The notes beneath the pieces were generated by a model that had not been told where the DNA came from, ran no database searches, and worked only from the letters and a program-made list of their open reading frames with translations. A stretch of 64,000 bases of DNA from Roseibium aquae. GTDB taxonomy: Bacteria > Pseudomonadota > Alphaproteobacteria > Rhizobiales > Stappiaceae. Where the stretch lies: positions 372,001 through 436,000 of the forward strand of contig NZ_VXDC01000001.1 of assembly GCF_008711285.1 (NCBI RefSeq), given 5' to 3'. Made by a program: the position numbers and the translations under genes. The first letter of the stretch is position 1, and every line of letters begins with the position of its first letter. Shown here one piece after another: positions 40,792 through 50,222 of the stretch.

Positions 40792-41151
40792 CGTTCATCT
40801 CCCAATGGATCCGATTTGTTTCCACGCCTAGACATGGGCTGCTGTCAGCGGCATGGCAACCGGGTGAATAAACTGTTCAATCTGGTTGAACGATTGTGCC
40901 TGTTTGCGCGCGTGTTGCTGTCAAAATAGATCTGGACCGATCCCGACCGGCATGCTAAGCGCCTCGTCCATTCGAGCAAAACGGATTGACCCAAGCCTCC
41001 ATGCTGAGCTTTGCGACACTGCGACGACGAACCGGCCGACGAGTGAGAACTCGTCCCGACCATCGCGGCTGACCGGTTCCCGCCCGCATGAACACAATGG
41101 CGGCACGGACCTGGCGGCAGCACATCGCTCTCGTATGCCAGGAAGTGCCGA
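40792..41151. other. Intergenic region between divergent GST and GNAT genes
   Basis: The 360-bp stretch contains the GTTCAA/TTGAAC inverted repeat and otherwise no supported gene or clear promoter. Confidence 0.4.
40875..40891. promoter_or_regulatory. GTTCAA-N5-TTGAAC inverted repeat, possible operator
   Basis: GTTCAA (40875-40880), TCTGG, TTGAAC (40886-40891). Located upstream of the glutathionyl-hydroquinone reductase. It has the size of a MarR/HxlR-type site; no such regulator is in the neighbourhood. Confidence 0.4.
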
Positions 41152-41649
41152 ATGAAACCGTTTTGTTGGTTTGTGCGTCTCGAAACCCCCGAAGATGACC
41201 AGGGTATCCAGACCCTCCAGGCCGAAGCCTTCGGACCGGGCCGTTTTGTCCGGACTGCGTTCCGCTTGCGCGAAGGCGTTGGCCATCGCACGGATCTCAG
41301 TTTTGTCGCAACCAGCGGAACCACACTTGCCGGCTCGGTACGGCTGACGCAGATCCGGATCGGGCATGAGAAGGCGCTGTTGCTCGGGCCGCTCACGGTG
41401 GCGCCGGCCTTCAAAAACCGCGGCATCGGCAAAACCTTGTTGCGCACGGCTCTGGAGGCGGCCGCATCGTGCGGGGAACGTGCTGTCTTGCTGGTCGGCG
41501 ATGCGGCCTATTACGCACCGCTGGGCTTCGAACCCGTTCCGTTTGGAAAGATCACCTTGCCGGGTCCTGTCGACCCGGCCCGCCTTCTTCTGGCCAGACT
41601 GAATGAGGCGGGACCACTCGAAGGCGCGGTCAGCGCGGTCCCGGGTTGA
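41152..41649 (+). CDS. GNAT-family N-acetyltransferase (YhbS-like)
   Basis: The product is 165 residues from ATG 41152 with AGGAAG upstream. The fold is shown by VRLETPEDDQGIQTLQAEAF, the motif A loop LGPLTVAPAFKNRGIGKTLL (R-G-I-G-K), and AVLLVGDAAYYAPLGFEPVP, which is typical of the YhbS subgroup. Substrate unknown. The C terminus is Pro/Ala-rich. Confidence 0.9.
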   Translation: MKPFCWFVRLETPEDDQGIQTLQAEAFGPGRFVRTAFRLREGVGHRTDLSFVATSGTTLAGSVRLTQIRIGHEKALLLGPLTVAPAFKNRGIGKTLLRTALEAAASCGERAVLLVGDAAYYAPLGFEPVPFGKITLPGPVDPARLLLARLNEAGPLEGAVSAVPG

Positions 41650-41759
41650 GACCGGCAGGGCCGATGCCAGGGTATCTCTTGACAGGATTGAACCGCTGCG
41701 CGATCGATTGGATCACGAAAAAATACCCGAATAGCTTATAAAACAAAGAAGTTTCTTTC

Positions 41760-41796
41760 CCTGTCAGTTTGGAGTGGTCCTCTCCAAACTGACAGG
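41760..41796. terminator. Long perfect hairpin between convergent genes
   Basis: A 15-bp perfect stem, CCTGTCAGTTTGGAG (41760-41774) and CTCCAAACTGACAGG (41782-41796), with loop TGGTCCT. It lies between the ends of two convergent genes, as a bidirectional terminator would, but neither side has a U-tract. Confidence 0.5.
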
Positions 41797-41804
41797 ACAT
41801 CGCA

Positions 41805-43880
41805 CTAGCGCCCTTCCCGATACCACATGGCCGAGACCATGCCCAAGAGCAGGGCGAGGCCGAAGAAGCCAAGAAACAGGGGATACCGATCGACGCCGTT
41901 CAGAACGCTGGCCTCGGTCGTTTTCAGCCCAATCCAGCCATTGCCGGAAAAAGTCGCTGCCGAGCGCATCGCGACAACCCGCGGCACGTCAACGTCTCCC
42001 CCGATATCCACCACCCGTTGGGCGCCGCCACCGGTGGCCTGGGCGACGGGATCAAGCAGGTCCGTTGTGGACAGCACGTCCGTGAATTCTTTCGGGTTCT
42101 GTGGTCCGGCATGAACCAGGGTGGTCAGGTCACCATTCGTGACGGAAAACAGGCCGATCTCGCTGACCGGCATGGTCCCGCGCCATAAGCCCGGCTCCTG
42201 TTCACTCATGGTAACCGGTGCTGTTTCCCCCGATGGTGCCGTCACCGTCACACCGGAGATGTCATCCGACAGTGTTTGACGCTCCACGACCAGATCCGCC
42301 CCGCGCATGGTCACCCGCAAGGCTTCCTCTTCCAGATCCGGTTCTTGCATCAGCCAGTGGCCGAGACGGCGCAGAAGCGGCACATGCGGTCCACCGCCTT
42401 CATATCCGCGGGCCCAAAGCCAAACATGATCGGACAGAAGAAGCGCGACACGGCCTTCGCCCTCGCGGTTGAGCACCAGGAGCGGCGTGTCGCCCGGACC
42501 GGACATCAGGGTTTGGCCGGCCAGAATGTCCGTTTCCACCGCGCGGAACCATCGGCTCCAGGCAGGCGGGTCCTGATCCGCACCCGGCAAGCCGCGCGTC
42601 ACCGGATGGCGTTCCCCCAGACCGGCCAAGGTGGCGTGGAAGGGTTCTTCGAGAATGCCGCCGGTTGGCCGTGCGGGCAAGATGGGCGCGAGCGGTGTCC
42701 GGTAAAGGCTTCCAGCTTCGGCATAGTCGGGACCTCCGGCCAGAAGCACCGCGCCCCCGTCGCGGACATAACGTGCGATGTTGTCGAAATAGAGCATCGG
42801 AAGGACGCCCCGGCGGACATACCGGTCGAAAATGATCAGATCGAATTCGTCGATCTTCTCCGCGAACAACTCACGCGTTGGAAAGGCGATCAGCGAAAGC
42901 TGATTGATCGGAGTGCCGTCCTGCTTCTCCGGCGGGCGAAGGATGGTGAAGTGAACAAGATCGACGGAGGCATCCGACTTCAAAAGGTTGCGCCAGGTGC
43001 GCTCTCCGGCATGAGGGGATCCGGAGACGAGGAGAACGCGAAGGTTTTCCCGGATGCCCTCAACGGTGACCACTACCCGATTGTTCAACTCGGTCAGCTC
43101 GCCGTCCAGGGGCTCGACTTCGAATTCGAAGATATTGTCGCCGCCATTCGATATCTCGACCGGGATGTCGAGGGTGACGCCGACGGTCGCTTGCCGCTCG
43201 CTGATCATCGTTCCGCCGCGCTTGACCGAGAGCCGGACACGATCGCCGCCGCCAGCGTTTCGGCCGCGGTCCATCACCCGCACGGAAATGATCTGCTCCG
43301 ACCCGACAAGACCAAATCTTGGCGCCTTGCTGAGAACCAGACGCCGGTCGCGCTCGTTCGCAGAACCCGTGATCAAGCTATGGACCGGGGCATCGAAGCC
43401 GAGCGCTTCGGCCGTTTCGGGGATATCGTGCACCTGTCCGTCCGTGATCACCACCGCGCCGCCCACCCTGTCCGGCGGGACGTCGGCCAGACTGTCGGAC
43501 AGCGCCTTGAAAAGCTGGGTGCCGCCGCCCGAGCCTGTGTTCCGCGCCTCGACGATACGGGTCTCGAAACCAGGCAGTGCATCAAGGCGTTCGGTCAACT
43601 GGCGTGTCACCTCGTCGGTCACCGACTCCCGGTCGGCCAGCCTCTGACTTTGGCTCTTGTCCACGACCACGGCCACGACGCTGGACAGCGGCTCGCGGTC
43701 CTCGCGCTCGATCGCCGGATTGGCCATTGCCAGACACACGAGGACCATGGCAGCGCCGCGCAGGACCCAGCCGCGCAGCCCAAGATACCCGGTGATCAGG
43801 AGGACGGCCGCGACCAGCAGGGCAGCCGCACCCAGGGCCCAAAGCGGGATCAGCGGATCAAATGTCATGGACCAGATCAT
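41805..43880 (-). CDS. Membrane protein with VWA-like/glutamine-amidotransferase-like region, MoxR operon
   Basis: The product is 691 residues from an ATG with GAGGAGCGCCTG upstream. Two N-terminal transmembrane segments (ALGAAALLVAAVLLITGYLG; GAAMVLVCLAMANPAI) precede a von Willebrand-like core (SSVVAVVVDKSQSQRLADRE, GGAVVITDGQ). A second part has DLIIFDRYVRRGVLP and RDGGAVLLAGGPDYAEAGSL, resembling class I amidotransferase-like domains in this family, and a C-terminal membrane helix (LFLGFFGLALLLGMVSAMWY). Last gene of a four-gene operon with MoxR, DUF58 and DUF4159; these act together in the cell envelope, but the exact task is not known. Confidence 0.85.
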   Translation of the reverse strand: MIWSMTFDPLIPLWALGAAALLVAAVLLITGYLGLRGWVLRGAAMVLVCLAMANPAIEREDREPLSSVVAVVVDKSQSQRLADRESVTDEVTRQLTERLDALPGFETRIVEARNTGSGGGTQLFKALSDSLADVPPDRVGGAVVITDGQVHDIPETAEALGFDAPVHSLITGSANERDRRLVLSKAPRFGLVGSEQIISVRVMDRGRNAGGGDRVRLSVKRGGTMISERQATVGVTLDIPVEISNGGDNIFEFEVEPLDGELTELNNRVVVTVEGIRENLRVLLVSGSPHAGERTWRNLLKSDASVDLVHFTILRPPEKQDGTPINQLSLIAFPTRELFAEKIDEFDLIIFDRYVRRGVLPMLYFDNIARYVRDGGAVLLAGGPDYAEAGSLYRTPLAPILPARPTGGILEEPFHATLAGLGERHPVTRGLPGADQDPPAWSRWFRAVETDILAGQTLMSGPGDTPLLVLNREGEGRVALLLSDHVWLWARGYEGGGPHVPLLRRLGHWLMQEPDLEEEALRVTMRGADLVVERQTLSDDISGVTVTAPSGETAPVTMSEQEPGLWRGTMPVSEIGLFSVTNGDLTTLVHAGPQNPKEFTDVLSTTDLLDPVAQATGGGAQRVVDIGGDVDVPRVVAMRSAATFSGNGWIGLKTTEASVLNGVDRYPLFLGFFGLALLLGMVSAMWYREGR

Positions 43881-43890
43881 CAGGCGCTCC

Positions 43891-46704
43891 TCATTGACCC
43901 AACCGTTCGAGCAGCGCGGGTATATGCACCTGATCTGCCTTGTAGTTTCCGGTCAGGCTGTACATCACGATGTTGACGCCGGAGCGGAAGGCATAGTCCC
44001 GCTGCGCAATATCGTTGGGTACGGTTGGAAACATGAAGTTTCCGCTGTCGTCGATGGCCCAGGCGGATGCGAAGTCATTTCCGGTAATCAGCACGGGAGA
44101 AACCCCATCGCCAGCACGGACCGGACGGCCACCGGCCCCGCTTTCCTCAAGGCTTTCGACCCAAAGCGGGCTGGTGGAATAGCGGCCGGGGAAACTGTCG
44201 AGCAGGTAGAATGCCTTTGTGAGAACGTGATCCGGTGGGACCGGCTCCAATGGCGGGATGTCGAGACCTTCCAGGATTTCCCGCAGTTTCAAGGTGGCGG
44301 GGGTTGAAGAGAAGCCGCTCGTCGTTGCCGAAATGTGATCGCGCGTGTCGAACAGTATGGTCCCTCCGTTGCGCATGAACGCGTCGATGCGGGCCATGGT
44401 CTGTTCCGTCGGTTTTTCGAGTGCGGAGTCGATCGGCCAGTAGAGCAGGGAATAGAAGGCCAACTCGTCTGTCGCGATGTCGACGCCCGCCGGGGGGCCG
44501 GGCTCCAGTGCGGTCCGTTCTGTCAGAAACTGGGTCAAGCCTCGAAGGCCTGCTTCGCTGGCTCTGTCGACCTCGGGCAGTCCCGTTTCCACGAAGGCCA
44601 GCCGCGTGTCCCGTGTGGACTGGATGGCCTGAAGGTCCTGGGGCGCGTTCTGCGCTTGCGCATCGTGGGGATTGCCAAGTCCGGTGCCGATCAGGATGCC
44701 GAGACCGGCGAGTGTTCCCGCCGCCGCCCTGCGCAGGCCGAGCCGCCCGGGACCGCCTGCCAGCAGGAAGACGGCGACCGCGTCGGCAATCAGCAAAAGA
44801 AACGCCAGAACGAAAAGCGCCGCGCGCAGGTCGACCGGGTTTGCCGAAGGATAGCTTGCGATCGTCGCCTGCTCGCCAAGCGGGGCAAGATCCAAAGGCT
44901 GCAGCTCTGCGTCCGGCGTGAGCAGGTTGAGGGACCGGAAACCGTCATCATTGCCATAAAGACCAGGCGGAGTGGCCCGGCTGGCGACCGCATCCCGAAA
45001 GGCTGCGGTGGACACTGGGCGAACATTTGCCGGAGGAGACGTGAATTGGCCGTATCCATTGAGCAGCCGCAGGGGCGGCAAGGTGCCGACAGAGCCGTCC
45101 GCATTGGTTTCTCCGCTGATGGCCGCGTTCGAGATCGCCAGCATGCGCCGAAGCATATCGAGAAAAACGCCGGAAAGGGGCAGGTTTGACCAGGCGGTGT
45201 CCGCCGTAACGTGAAACAGCACGATCGTGCCGCGACCGAAGGGTGTAGCGGTGACCAGGGGCGTGCCATCTTCCAGGGTCGCCCAAGTCCGGTCCGGCAA
45301 CTCGGATGTCGGCTCAGCCAGGACCTGGCGCGTGATCGTTACGTCTTCTGGAACGGAAAGGCCGGCGAAGGGCGAAGTTTCGGAAAACTCTGCAAGCCGT
45401 TGTGGCTGTTTCCAGGACAGGCTTCCACCCAGAGACCGGTTTCCGGCCCGCAAGGTGACCGGAACCAGACGGTCCGTGCCGCCCGCCGTGCGCGGGCCAG
45501 CAAAACGAACCAGGGTTCCGCCATTTCTGATCCAGGCTTCCAGTTCGTCGGTCGCCATGTCCGGCAAGCGCCCGACATCGGCAAGAACCAAGACGGAAAT
45601 GCCCTGATCAAGCAGGGCAGGAACCGCTTGAGCCAAATCCGCATCGCGGGGGCTGCGGATGTCCGAAAAGGGCGACAGCGCGCGCTCCAGAAAATAAAGC
45701 GGTGACAGGAGCGGCTGATCGAGGTCGCCGCCCTGGCCCGAGACGAGGCCAACGACGCGCCGCCGCCAGCTGTCGTCCAGCAGTTGAACCGCAGCCGCCG
45801 ATCTCTCTCCTGCGATTTCCACCCGGGCAATGTCGTTGCGAAGTTCGCTCGGCAGATCGAACCGGACCTGCGTCTCGGTTGCTCCGGCGTCAAAGTCGGC
45901 TTCCGCTTCGCCAAGGACAAGACCCTTGAGGTCCAGGGCGCGCACCACAGCCGTGTTGACCGTGTCATTCGGATGGCGCACCGCGGTCAGGGTGAGTGCA
46001 TCCGCATCGTTGCTGAGCGCCTTGAGGCCTTTGCCGGGAAATAGACCCGTCAAGACCGTTACAGGTGCGCTGCCGATTGCGGTGTCGAGGGCTTCAAGAA
46101 ACGCGGTTGTTGTGGACGTGTGCGTGCTGTCTGACAGCCACAGGATCGAGCCGGGAGCGGTCATTTGCGCGGCCGCTGAAAGACCGGTGACAAGTTCAGA
46201 TCGCTCCGGCGCGTAGGGCCGGGGTTCCAGTGCCCGCAAGCGTTCCAGAGCCGCCGCCGCGGATCCCGGCGTGAGATCCTGATTGGGGCCCTCCGCCGTC
46301 GCGGCGAACAGCACCGGCCGCCCCTGGCTTTCCGCGAGTGTCAGGATCTGCTCGGCCGCGCCGCTTTTGTCGTCCCATGCCTGTGCGGATTGCCAGCCAT
46401 TGTCGATAAGCAGCCACAACAGACCGTCACCCGTCTGTACGGTGTCGGCTGGCCGCCAAATCGGCCCCGACAGTGCGAGGATCAGGAACGCGGCCAGCAG
46501 CAGACGCAGCAAGGTCAGCCACCAGGGGCTTTGCTGCGGCATTTCCTGATGCTTGTCGATATCAAGCAACAAGCGGGTGGGCGGGAAGGAGATTTCCCGT
46601 GGGCGCGGCGGCGTGAGCCGGAGCAGCCACCAGATCACCGGAAGAAGGGCCAGTCCGGCAAGGGCCCAGGGAGCGGCAAAAGCAAGAGGAAATCCTGACA
46701 GCAT
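43891..46704 (-). CDS. DUF4159 protein with BatA-like N-terminal membrane domain
   Basis: The product is 937 residues. The start ATG at 46704 overlaps the DUF58 stop (TAATG) and yields the BatA-type N terminus (FAAPWALAGLALLPVIWWLL; TPPRPREISFPPTRLLLDI; WWLTLLRLLLAAFLILALSG). The middle is a periplasmic VWA-like part. After an internal hydrophobic segment (AALFVLAFLLLIADAVAVFL), the C-terminal DUF4159 domain shows ELAFYSLLYWPIDSALEKPT and MRNGGTILFDTRDHI. An upstream ATG at 46815 lies inside the DUF58 gene and is not used. Part of the MoxR operon. Confidence 0.9.
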   Translation of the reverse strand: MLSGFPLAFAAPWALAGLALLPVIWWLLRLTPPRPREISFPPTRLLLDIDKHQEMPQQSPWWLTLLRLLLAAFLILALSGPIWRPADTVQTGDGLLWLLIDNGWQSAQAWDDKSGAAEQILTLAESQGRPVLFAATAEGPNQDLTPGSAAAALERLRALEPRPYAPERSELVTGLSAAAQMTAPGSILWLSDSTHTSTTTAFLEALDTAIGSAPVTVLTGLFPGKGLKALSNDADALTLTAVRHPNDTVNTAVVRALDLKGLVLGEAEADFDAGATETQVRFDLPSELRNDIARVEIAGERSAAAVQLLDDSWRRRVVGLVSGQGGDLDQPLLSPLYFLERALSPFSDIRSPRDADLAQAVPALLDQGISVLVLADVGRLPDMATDELEAWIRNGGTLVRFAGPRTAGGTDRLVPVTLRAGNRSLGGSLSWKQPQRLAEFSETSPFAGLSVPEDVTITRQVLAEPTSELPDRTWATLEDGTPLVTATPFGRGTIVLFHVTADTAWSNLPLSGVFLDMLRRMLAISNAAISGETNADGSVGTLPPLRLLNGYGQFTSPPANVRPVSTAAFRDAVASRATPPGLYGNDDGFRSLNLLTPDAELQPLDLAPLGEQATIASYPSANPVDLRAALFVLAFLLLIADAVAVFLLAGGPGRLGLRRAAAGTLAGLGILIGTGLGNPHDAQAQNAPQDLQAIQSTRDTRLAFVETGLPEVDRASEAGLRGLTQFLTERTALEPGPPAGVDIATDELAFYSLLYWPIDSALEKPTEQTMARIDAFMRNGGTILFDTRDHISATTSGFSSTPATLKLREILEGLDIPPLEPVPPDHVLTKAFYLLDSFPGRYSTSPLWVESLEESGAGGRPVRAGDGVSPVLITGNDFASAWAIDDSGNFMFPTVPNDIAQRDYAFRSGVNIVMYSLTGNYKADQVHIPALLERLGQ

Positions 46705-47627
46705 TACCGCGGGCCTCCTTGAGAGATCGCTTCGGCCGATCCGGACAGCGCACTGTGCAGCACCAGAAGCGGCTCCGCCGCTGGTCGGTCCGTGTGATGC
46801 AGAACACATGTCCAACCGGCCTTCCGGGCTGCGTCCCGGATTTCCGCCCGATGCGCTTCAAGACGTTGCTGATACGCTTCCCGCCATGTCTCTGCCCGGC
46901 CCGTGATCAACCGCGTTCCACGTTCGGGATCGCGGAATTCGATCCGGCCATCAAAAGGAAAGGTCTCTTCAATCGGGTCCAGGACCTGAACCAGATGCCC
47001 GCGGGCTCCCGTTCCGGCGACGCGCGTGATCCAGTTTTTTACCTCTTCGACGGGATCGAGAAAATCGGTGATCAACACAACGTCGGAAAACCTCTGGATT
47101 CCGGCCGTTTCGGGAAACGCGGCCGGTTGGCTCAGATGGGCAAGAGCATCGGCCAGACGTTCTGCCGCCTTGCGGTCCGAGAAAGCCCGGGTCAGCCCCG
47201 GAAGGCCGATCCGTTCGCCGGTGTCCGCCAGCATGTCCGCCAGGGCGAGCATCAATACAATGGAGCGATCGCGTTTTGAAACTTTGGCCAGACGCGACTG
47301 AAAATTCATGGAGGCGGAGAGGTCCGCCCAGAGCCATACGGTGTGTGCGGCTTCCCACTCCCGCTCGCGGACATACAAATGATCGTCCCGCGCCGAGCGG
47401 CGCCAGTCGATCCGCCTGGCCGGTTCGCCCATGTTGAAAGGGCGAAACTGCCAGAAACTTTCGCCTGGCCCCGCGCGCCTCCGGCCGTGCCAGCCCGACA
47501 CGATCGATGCGGCAACATGGCTGGCTTCGGCGAGAAGGTCGGGCAAGGCTTCAGCCACGGACCGGGCTTCGCCAACGATGTTCGGCCAATTTGTCTGTTC
47601 AGAGATATCCTGGCTCTTCAACGCCAT
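46704..47627 (-). CDS. DUF58-domain protein
   Basis: The product is 307 residues. The DUF58 signature is seen in GPGESFWQFRPFNMGEPARR, IDWRRSARDDHLYVREREWE and the VWA-like WLWADLSASM. DUF58 proteins accompany MoxR AAA+ ATPases and membrane VWA proteins, probably as a scaffold or substrate of the ATPase. It starts 31 bp after moxR and overlaps the DUF4159 gene by one base. Confidence 0.93.
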   Translation of the reverse strand: MALKSQDISEQTNWPNIVGEARSVAEALPDLLAEASHVAASIVSGWHGRRRAGPGESFWQFRPFNMGEPARRIDWRRSARDDHLYVREREWEAAHTVWLWADLSASMNFQSRLAKVSKRDRSIVLMLALADMLADTGERIGLPGLTRAFSDRKAAERLADALAHLSQPAAFPETAGIQRFSDVVLITDFLDPVEEVKNWITRVAGTGARGHLVQVLDPIEETFPFDGRIEFRDPERGTRLITGRAETWREAYQQRLEAHRAEIRDAARKAGWTCVLHHTDRPAAEPLLVLHSALSGSAEAISQGGPR

Positions 47628-47658
47628 TCACGCTGGCCTCCCGCCGCTGCGTCCGGTC

Positions 47659-48678
47659 TCAAGTGATGCGTTCCTTGACCCGCCGAATCAGGTCACGGAC
47701 GGTGTGTCCATCCGCCCTGGCGGCGAAGGTGAGCGCCATGCGGTGTTGCAGCACCGGTTCCGCAAGGGCCAGAACGTCATCGATAGAGGGAGCGAGGCGG
47801 CCATCCACAAGAGCGCGGGCCCGGACGGTCAGCATCAGCGCCTGACTGGCCCGTGGACCGGGGCCCCATGCGATCAATCGGGTGATTTCGTCCGATGCGT
47901 CCTCGCCGTCCGGGCGCGCGGCACGCACGAGATTGAGAATGGCCTCAACGACGGATTCGCCGACCGGCATCTGGCGCACCAGCTGCTGATACTCGGCCAG
48001 TTCCGCCGCTTCCATCGTGGTCTGGGGGGCGACTTGATTTGCGCCGGTCGTTTCCAGCAGGATGCTGCGCTCCGCGTCACGGTCGGGATAGTGAACGTCG
48101 ATTTGCATGAGAAAGCGGTCGAGCTGTGCCTCTGGGAGGGGATAGGTTCCTTCCTGCTCCAGCGGATTTTGCGTTGCCAGCACATGAAACGGCCGCGGCA
48201 GATCGTATGGGTGTCCGGCCACGGTGACGTGATACTCCTGCATCGCCTGCAGCAGAGCCGATTGGGTTCGGGGGCTTGCCCGGTTGATTTCGTCGGCCAT
48301 CAGCAGCTGGGAGAAAATCGGGCCCTGTATGAAGCGGAATGCCCGGCTGCCGTCAGCGCTTTGTTCCATCACTTCCGCGCCGAGGATATCGGAGGGCATC
48401 AAATCGGGGGTGAACTGGATCCGGCGTGCGTTCAGTCCGAGAACGGTGCCAAGTGTTTCGACGAGCTTTGTCTTGGCCAGCCCCGGCACGCCGACGAGAA
48501 GGCCGTGCCCCCCGGCGAGGATGGTCACGAGCGTTTGTTCCACGACCGATTGCTGTCCAAAAATCACTTGGGCGATGCCGTGACGCGCGGCCATGATGCG
48601 ATCGACGGCCCGCTCGGCCTTTTCGGCGATTGCACTCTCATCCACGGTTCCGGAGGGGGCGGGGGTTACAACGCTCAT
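47659..48678 (-). CDS. MoxR-family AAA+ ATPase
   Basis: The product is 339 residues from an ATG preceded by AGGTGACCT. Motifs: Walker A GVPGLAKTK (a slightly unusual GLAKT form common in MoxR), DLMPSDILG, Walker B LLMADEINRASPRTQSALLQ, sensor 1 LATQNPLEQEGTYPLPEAQL and DRFLMQID. MoxR ATPases act as chaperones on VWA partners; three such partner genes follow. It is the first gene of the operon. Confidence 0.95.
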   Translation of the reverse strand: MSVVTPAPSGTVDESAIAEKAERAVDRIMAARHGIAQVIFGQQSVVEQTLVTILAGGHGLLVGVPGLAKTKLVETLGTVLGLNARRIQFTPDLMPSDILGAEVMEQSADGSRAFRFIQGPIFSQLLMADEINRASPRTQSALLQAMQEYHVTVAGHPYDLPRPFHVLATQNPLEQEGTYPLPEAQLDRFLMQIDVHYPDRDAERSILLETTGANQVAPQTTMEAAELAEYQQLVRQMPVGESVVEAILNLVRAARPDGEDASDEITRLIAWGPGPRASQALMLTVRARALVDGRLAPSIDDVLALAEPVLQHRMALTFAARADGHTVRDLIRRVKERIT

Positions 48679-48917
48679 AGGTCACCTCTCGTATCGCGCA
48701 TGCGGTGCCAGGGTCAGATGGTCAGCGGTCCCACTCTGCACTGGTTGATCGAGTGTTGCACCGTTTGCGATTTTAAATAAGTCGCAAATTGTTGCGAGAC
48801 AGAGGCAAGTCACGCATTTTTCAGAAAGCGCCGTGCGGCGTCCAACGTTGACAGCCATGCGCTGGCGGCCCAAGTCATGGGGGGACCGTCTCTGATTTTG
48901 ACCGGGTAGGGAGCTCC

Positions 48918-49523
48918 ATGCGTTCCGCTGATTTTGATTTTTCGAGGATGCCGCAAGGCCTTGCCGAGTTGATCGGCAGAGCCGATAGCACCGGTAGGGC
49001 ACCGCCGCCGGTGGAGAAATGGGATCCGCCGTTTTGCGGGGATTTGGACATGCGCATTGCGTCCGATGGATCATGGCATTACCTCGGATCGCCGATCGGC
49101 CGCGCGCCGCTGGTCCGGCTGTTCGGATCAATACTGCGCAAGGATGAGGACGGCCGCTACTATCTTGTTACACCGGTCGAGAAAGTCGGAATTACCGTGG
49201 AGGACGCGCCTTTTCTTGCGGTCGAATTGCACGCCCAGGGAAAGCGGGACACGCAGCTGATCACATTCAGGACAAATGTGGGTGATGTGGTGGTCGCGGA
49301 TGCGGATCATCCTTTCCGGTTCGCAACGGATCCTGACAATGCCGGTCTCAAGCCGTATGTGCTGGTCAGAGGCCGTCTGGAAGCGCTCCTGGCCCGCCCC
49401 TTGCTCTATCAACTGGCCGACCTGTTCGAAGAGCATGACCGCGGCGAAGGGCCTGAAACGGGGGTCTGGAGCGGTGGCCGGTTCTTTGCATTGCCACCAG
49501 AGTGCCTATCTCCTAAGACATAA
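48918..49523 (+). CDS. DUF1285-domain protein
   Basis: The product is 201 residues with GGGAG 4 bp before the ATG. The family pattern is visible: PPVEKWDPPFCGDLDMRIAS, WHYLGSPIGRAPLVRLFGSI, then YYLVTPVEKVGITVEDAPFL. DUF1285 is a two-domain beta protein of unknown role, common in alphaproteobacteria next to the MoxR operon and to Nudix/cca genes as here. Divergent from moxR; the 239-bp gap between them shows no clear signal. Confidence 0.92.
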   Translation: MRSADFDFSRMPQGLAELIGRADSTGRAPPPVEKWDPPFCGDLDMRIASDGSWHYLGSPIGRAPLVRLFGSILRKDEDGRYYLVTPVEKVGITVEDAPFLAVELHAQGKRDTQLITFRTNVGDVVVADADHPFRFATDPDNAGLKPYVLVRGRLEALLARPLLYQLADLFEEHDRGEGPETGVWSGGRFFALPPECLSPKT

Positions 49524-49556
49524 AGGCCCGACAAGGTCATCACGCCAAGGTCGCTC

Positions 49557-50222
49557 TTGATCCAAACCATGCCAGAACCGTTGCCATCGACCCGCCCGGA
49601 GGGCGCCGCCACTCTTGACGCGATCCGTGCGTGCTTTGCAGGCGGCGATGCCAGGCATCTTGCGCGGGAAACCGGCGATCATATCCTCAATCCCGGAATG
49701 GGGGTGTATGCGCGGTGGCAGGAAAAGCCCCGGGATGCCGCGGTTCTGATCGGAATACACGGGACACCGGACAACCCGCTGGTTCTGTTGACGCAACGCA
49801 CAGCGACCCTTTCCTCGCACGCCGGTCAAATCGCCTTTCCGGGCGGCAGGATTGATCCGGACGACGAAGACGCCGCCCATGCCGCTTTGCGTGAGGCAAA
49901 TGAAGAGGTTGGGCTGCTGGCAGATCAAGTCGATCTGATCGGATCTCTTCCGCCCTATCTCACCGGGTCAGGCTATCGCGTCATACCTGTGGTGGGGAGG
50001 ATCGAGGGAACTCCCCGGCTGGTTCCCAATCCTCATGAAGTGGCGGACCTGTTCGATGTTCCGTTGTCTTTTCTCATGAACCCGGCCAATCACCAGAAAC
50101 ACAGCAAGACGTGGCAAGGGCAGCGCCGCTATTTTTACGCCATGCCCTTTCAGCAACGCTACATCTGGGGTGTCACGGCCGGCATCATCCGCTCCCTTTA
50201 CGAAACGGTTTTCCCACAATGA
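49557..50222 (+). CDS. Nudix hydrolase, CoA pyrophosphatase family
   Basis: The product is 221 residues. The TTG at 49557 has AAGGTCGC at a good distance; ATG 49569 is the alternative. The CoA-specific motif LTQRTATLSSHAGQIAFPGG precedes the Nudix box, whose pattern G-x5-E-x7-REANEEVGL fits (about residues 103-125). The enzyme likely cleaves CoA or acyl-CoA to 3',5'-ADP and phosphopantetheine. The stop overlaps the next start (ATGA). Confidence 0.93.
   Translation: MIQTMPEPLPSTRPEGAATLDAIRACFAGGDARHLARETGDHILNPGMGVYARWQEKPRDAAVLIGIHGTPDNPLVLLTQRTATLSSHAGQIAFPGGRIDPDDEDAAHAALREANEEVGLLADQVDLIGSLPPYLTGSGYRVIPVVGRIEGTPRLVPNPHEVADLFDVPLSFLMNPANHQKHSKTWQGQRRYFYAMPFQQRYIWGVTAGIIRSLYETVFPQ

Noticed and set aside
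39754-40929. 391-codon plus-strand frame opposite the GST gene
   Set aside because: Antisense shadow of a clear Xi-class GST.
42276-43976. 566-codon plus-strand frame opposite the 691-residue membrane protein
   Set aside because: Antisense shadow without domain.
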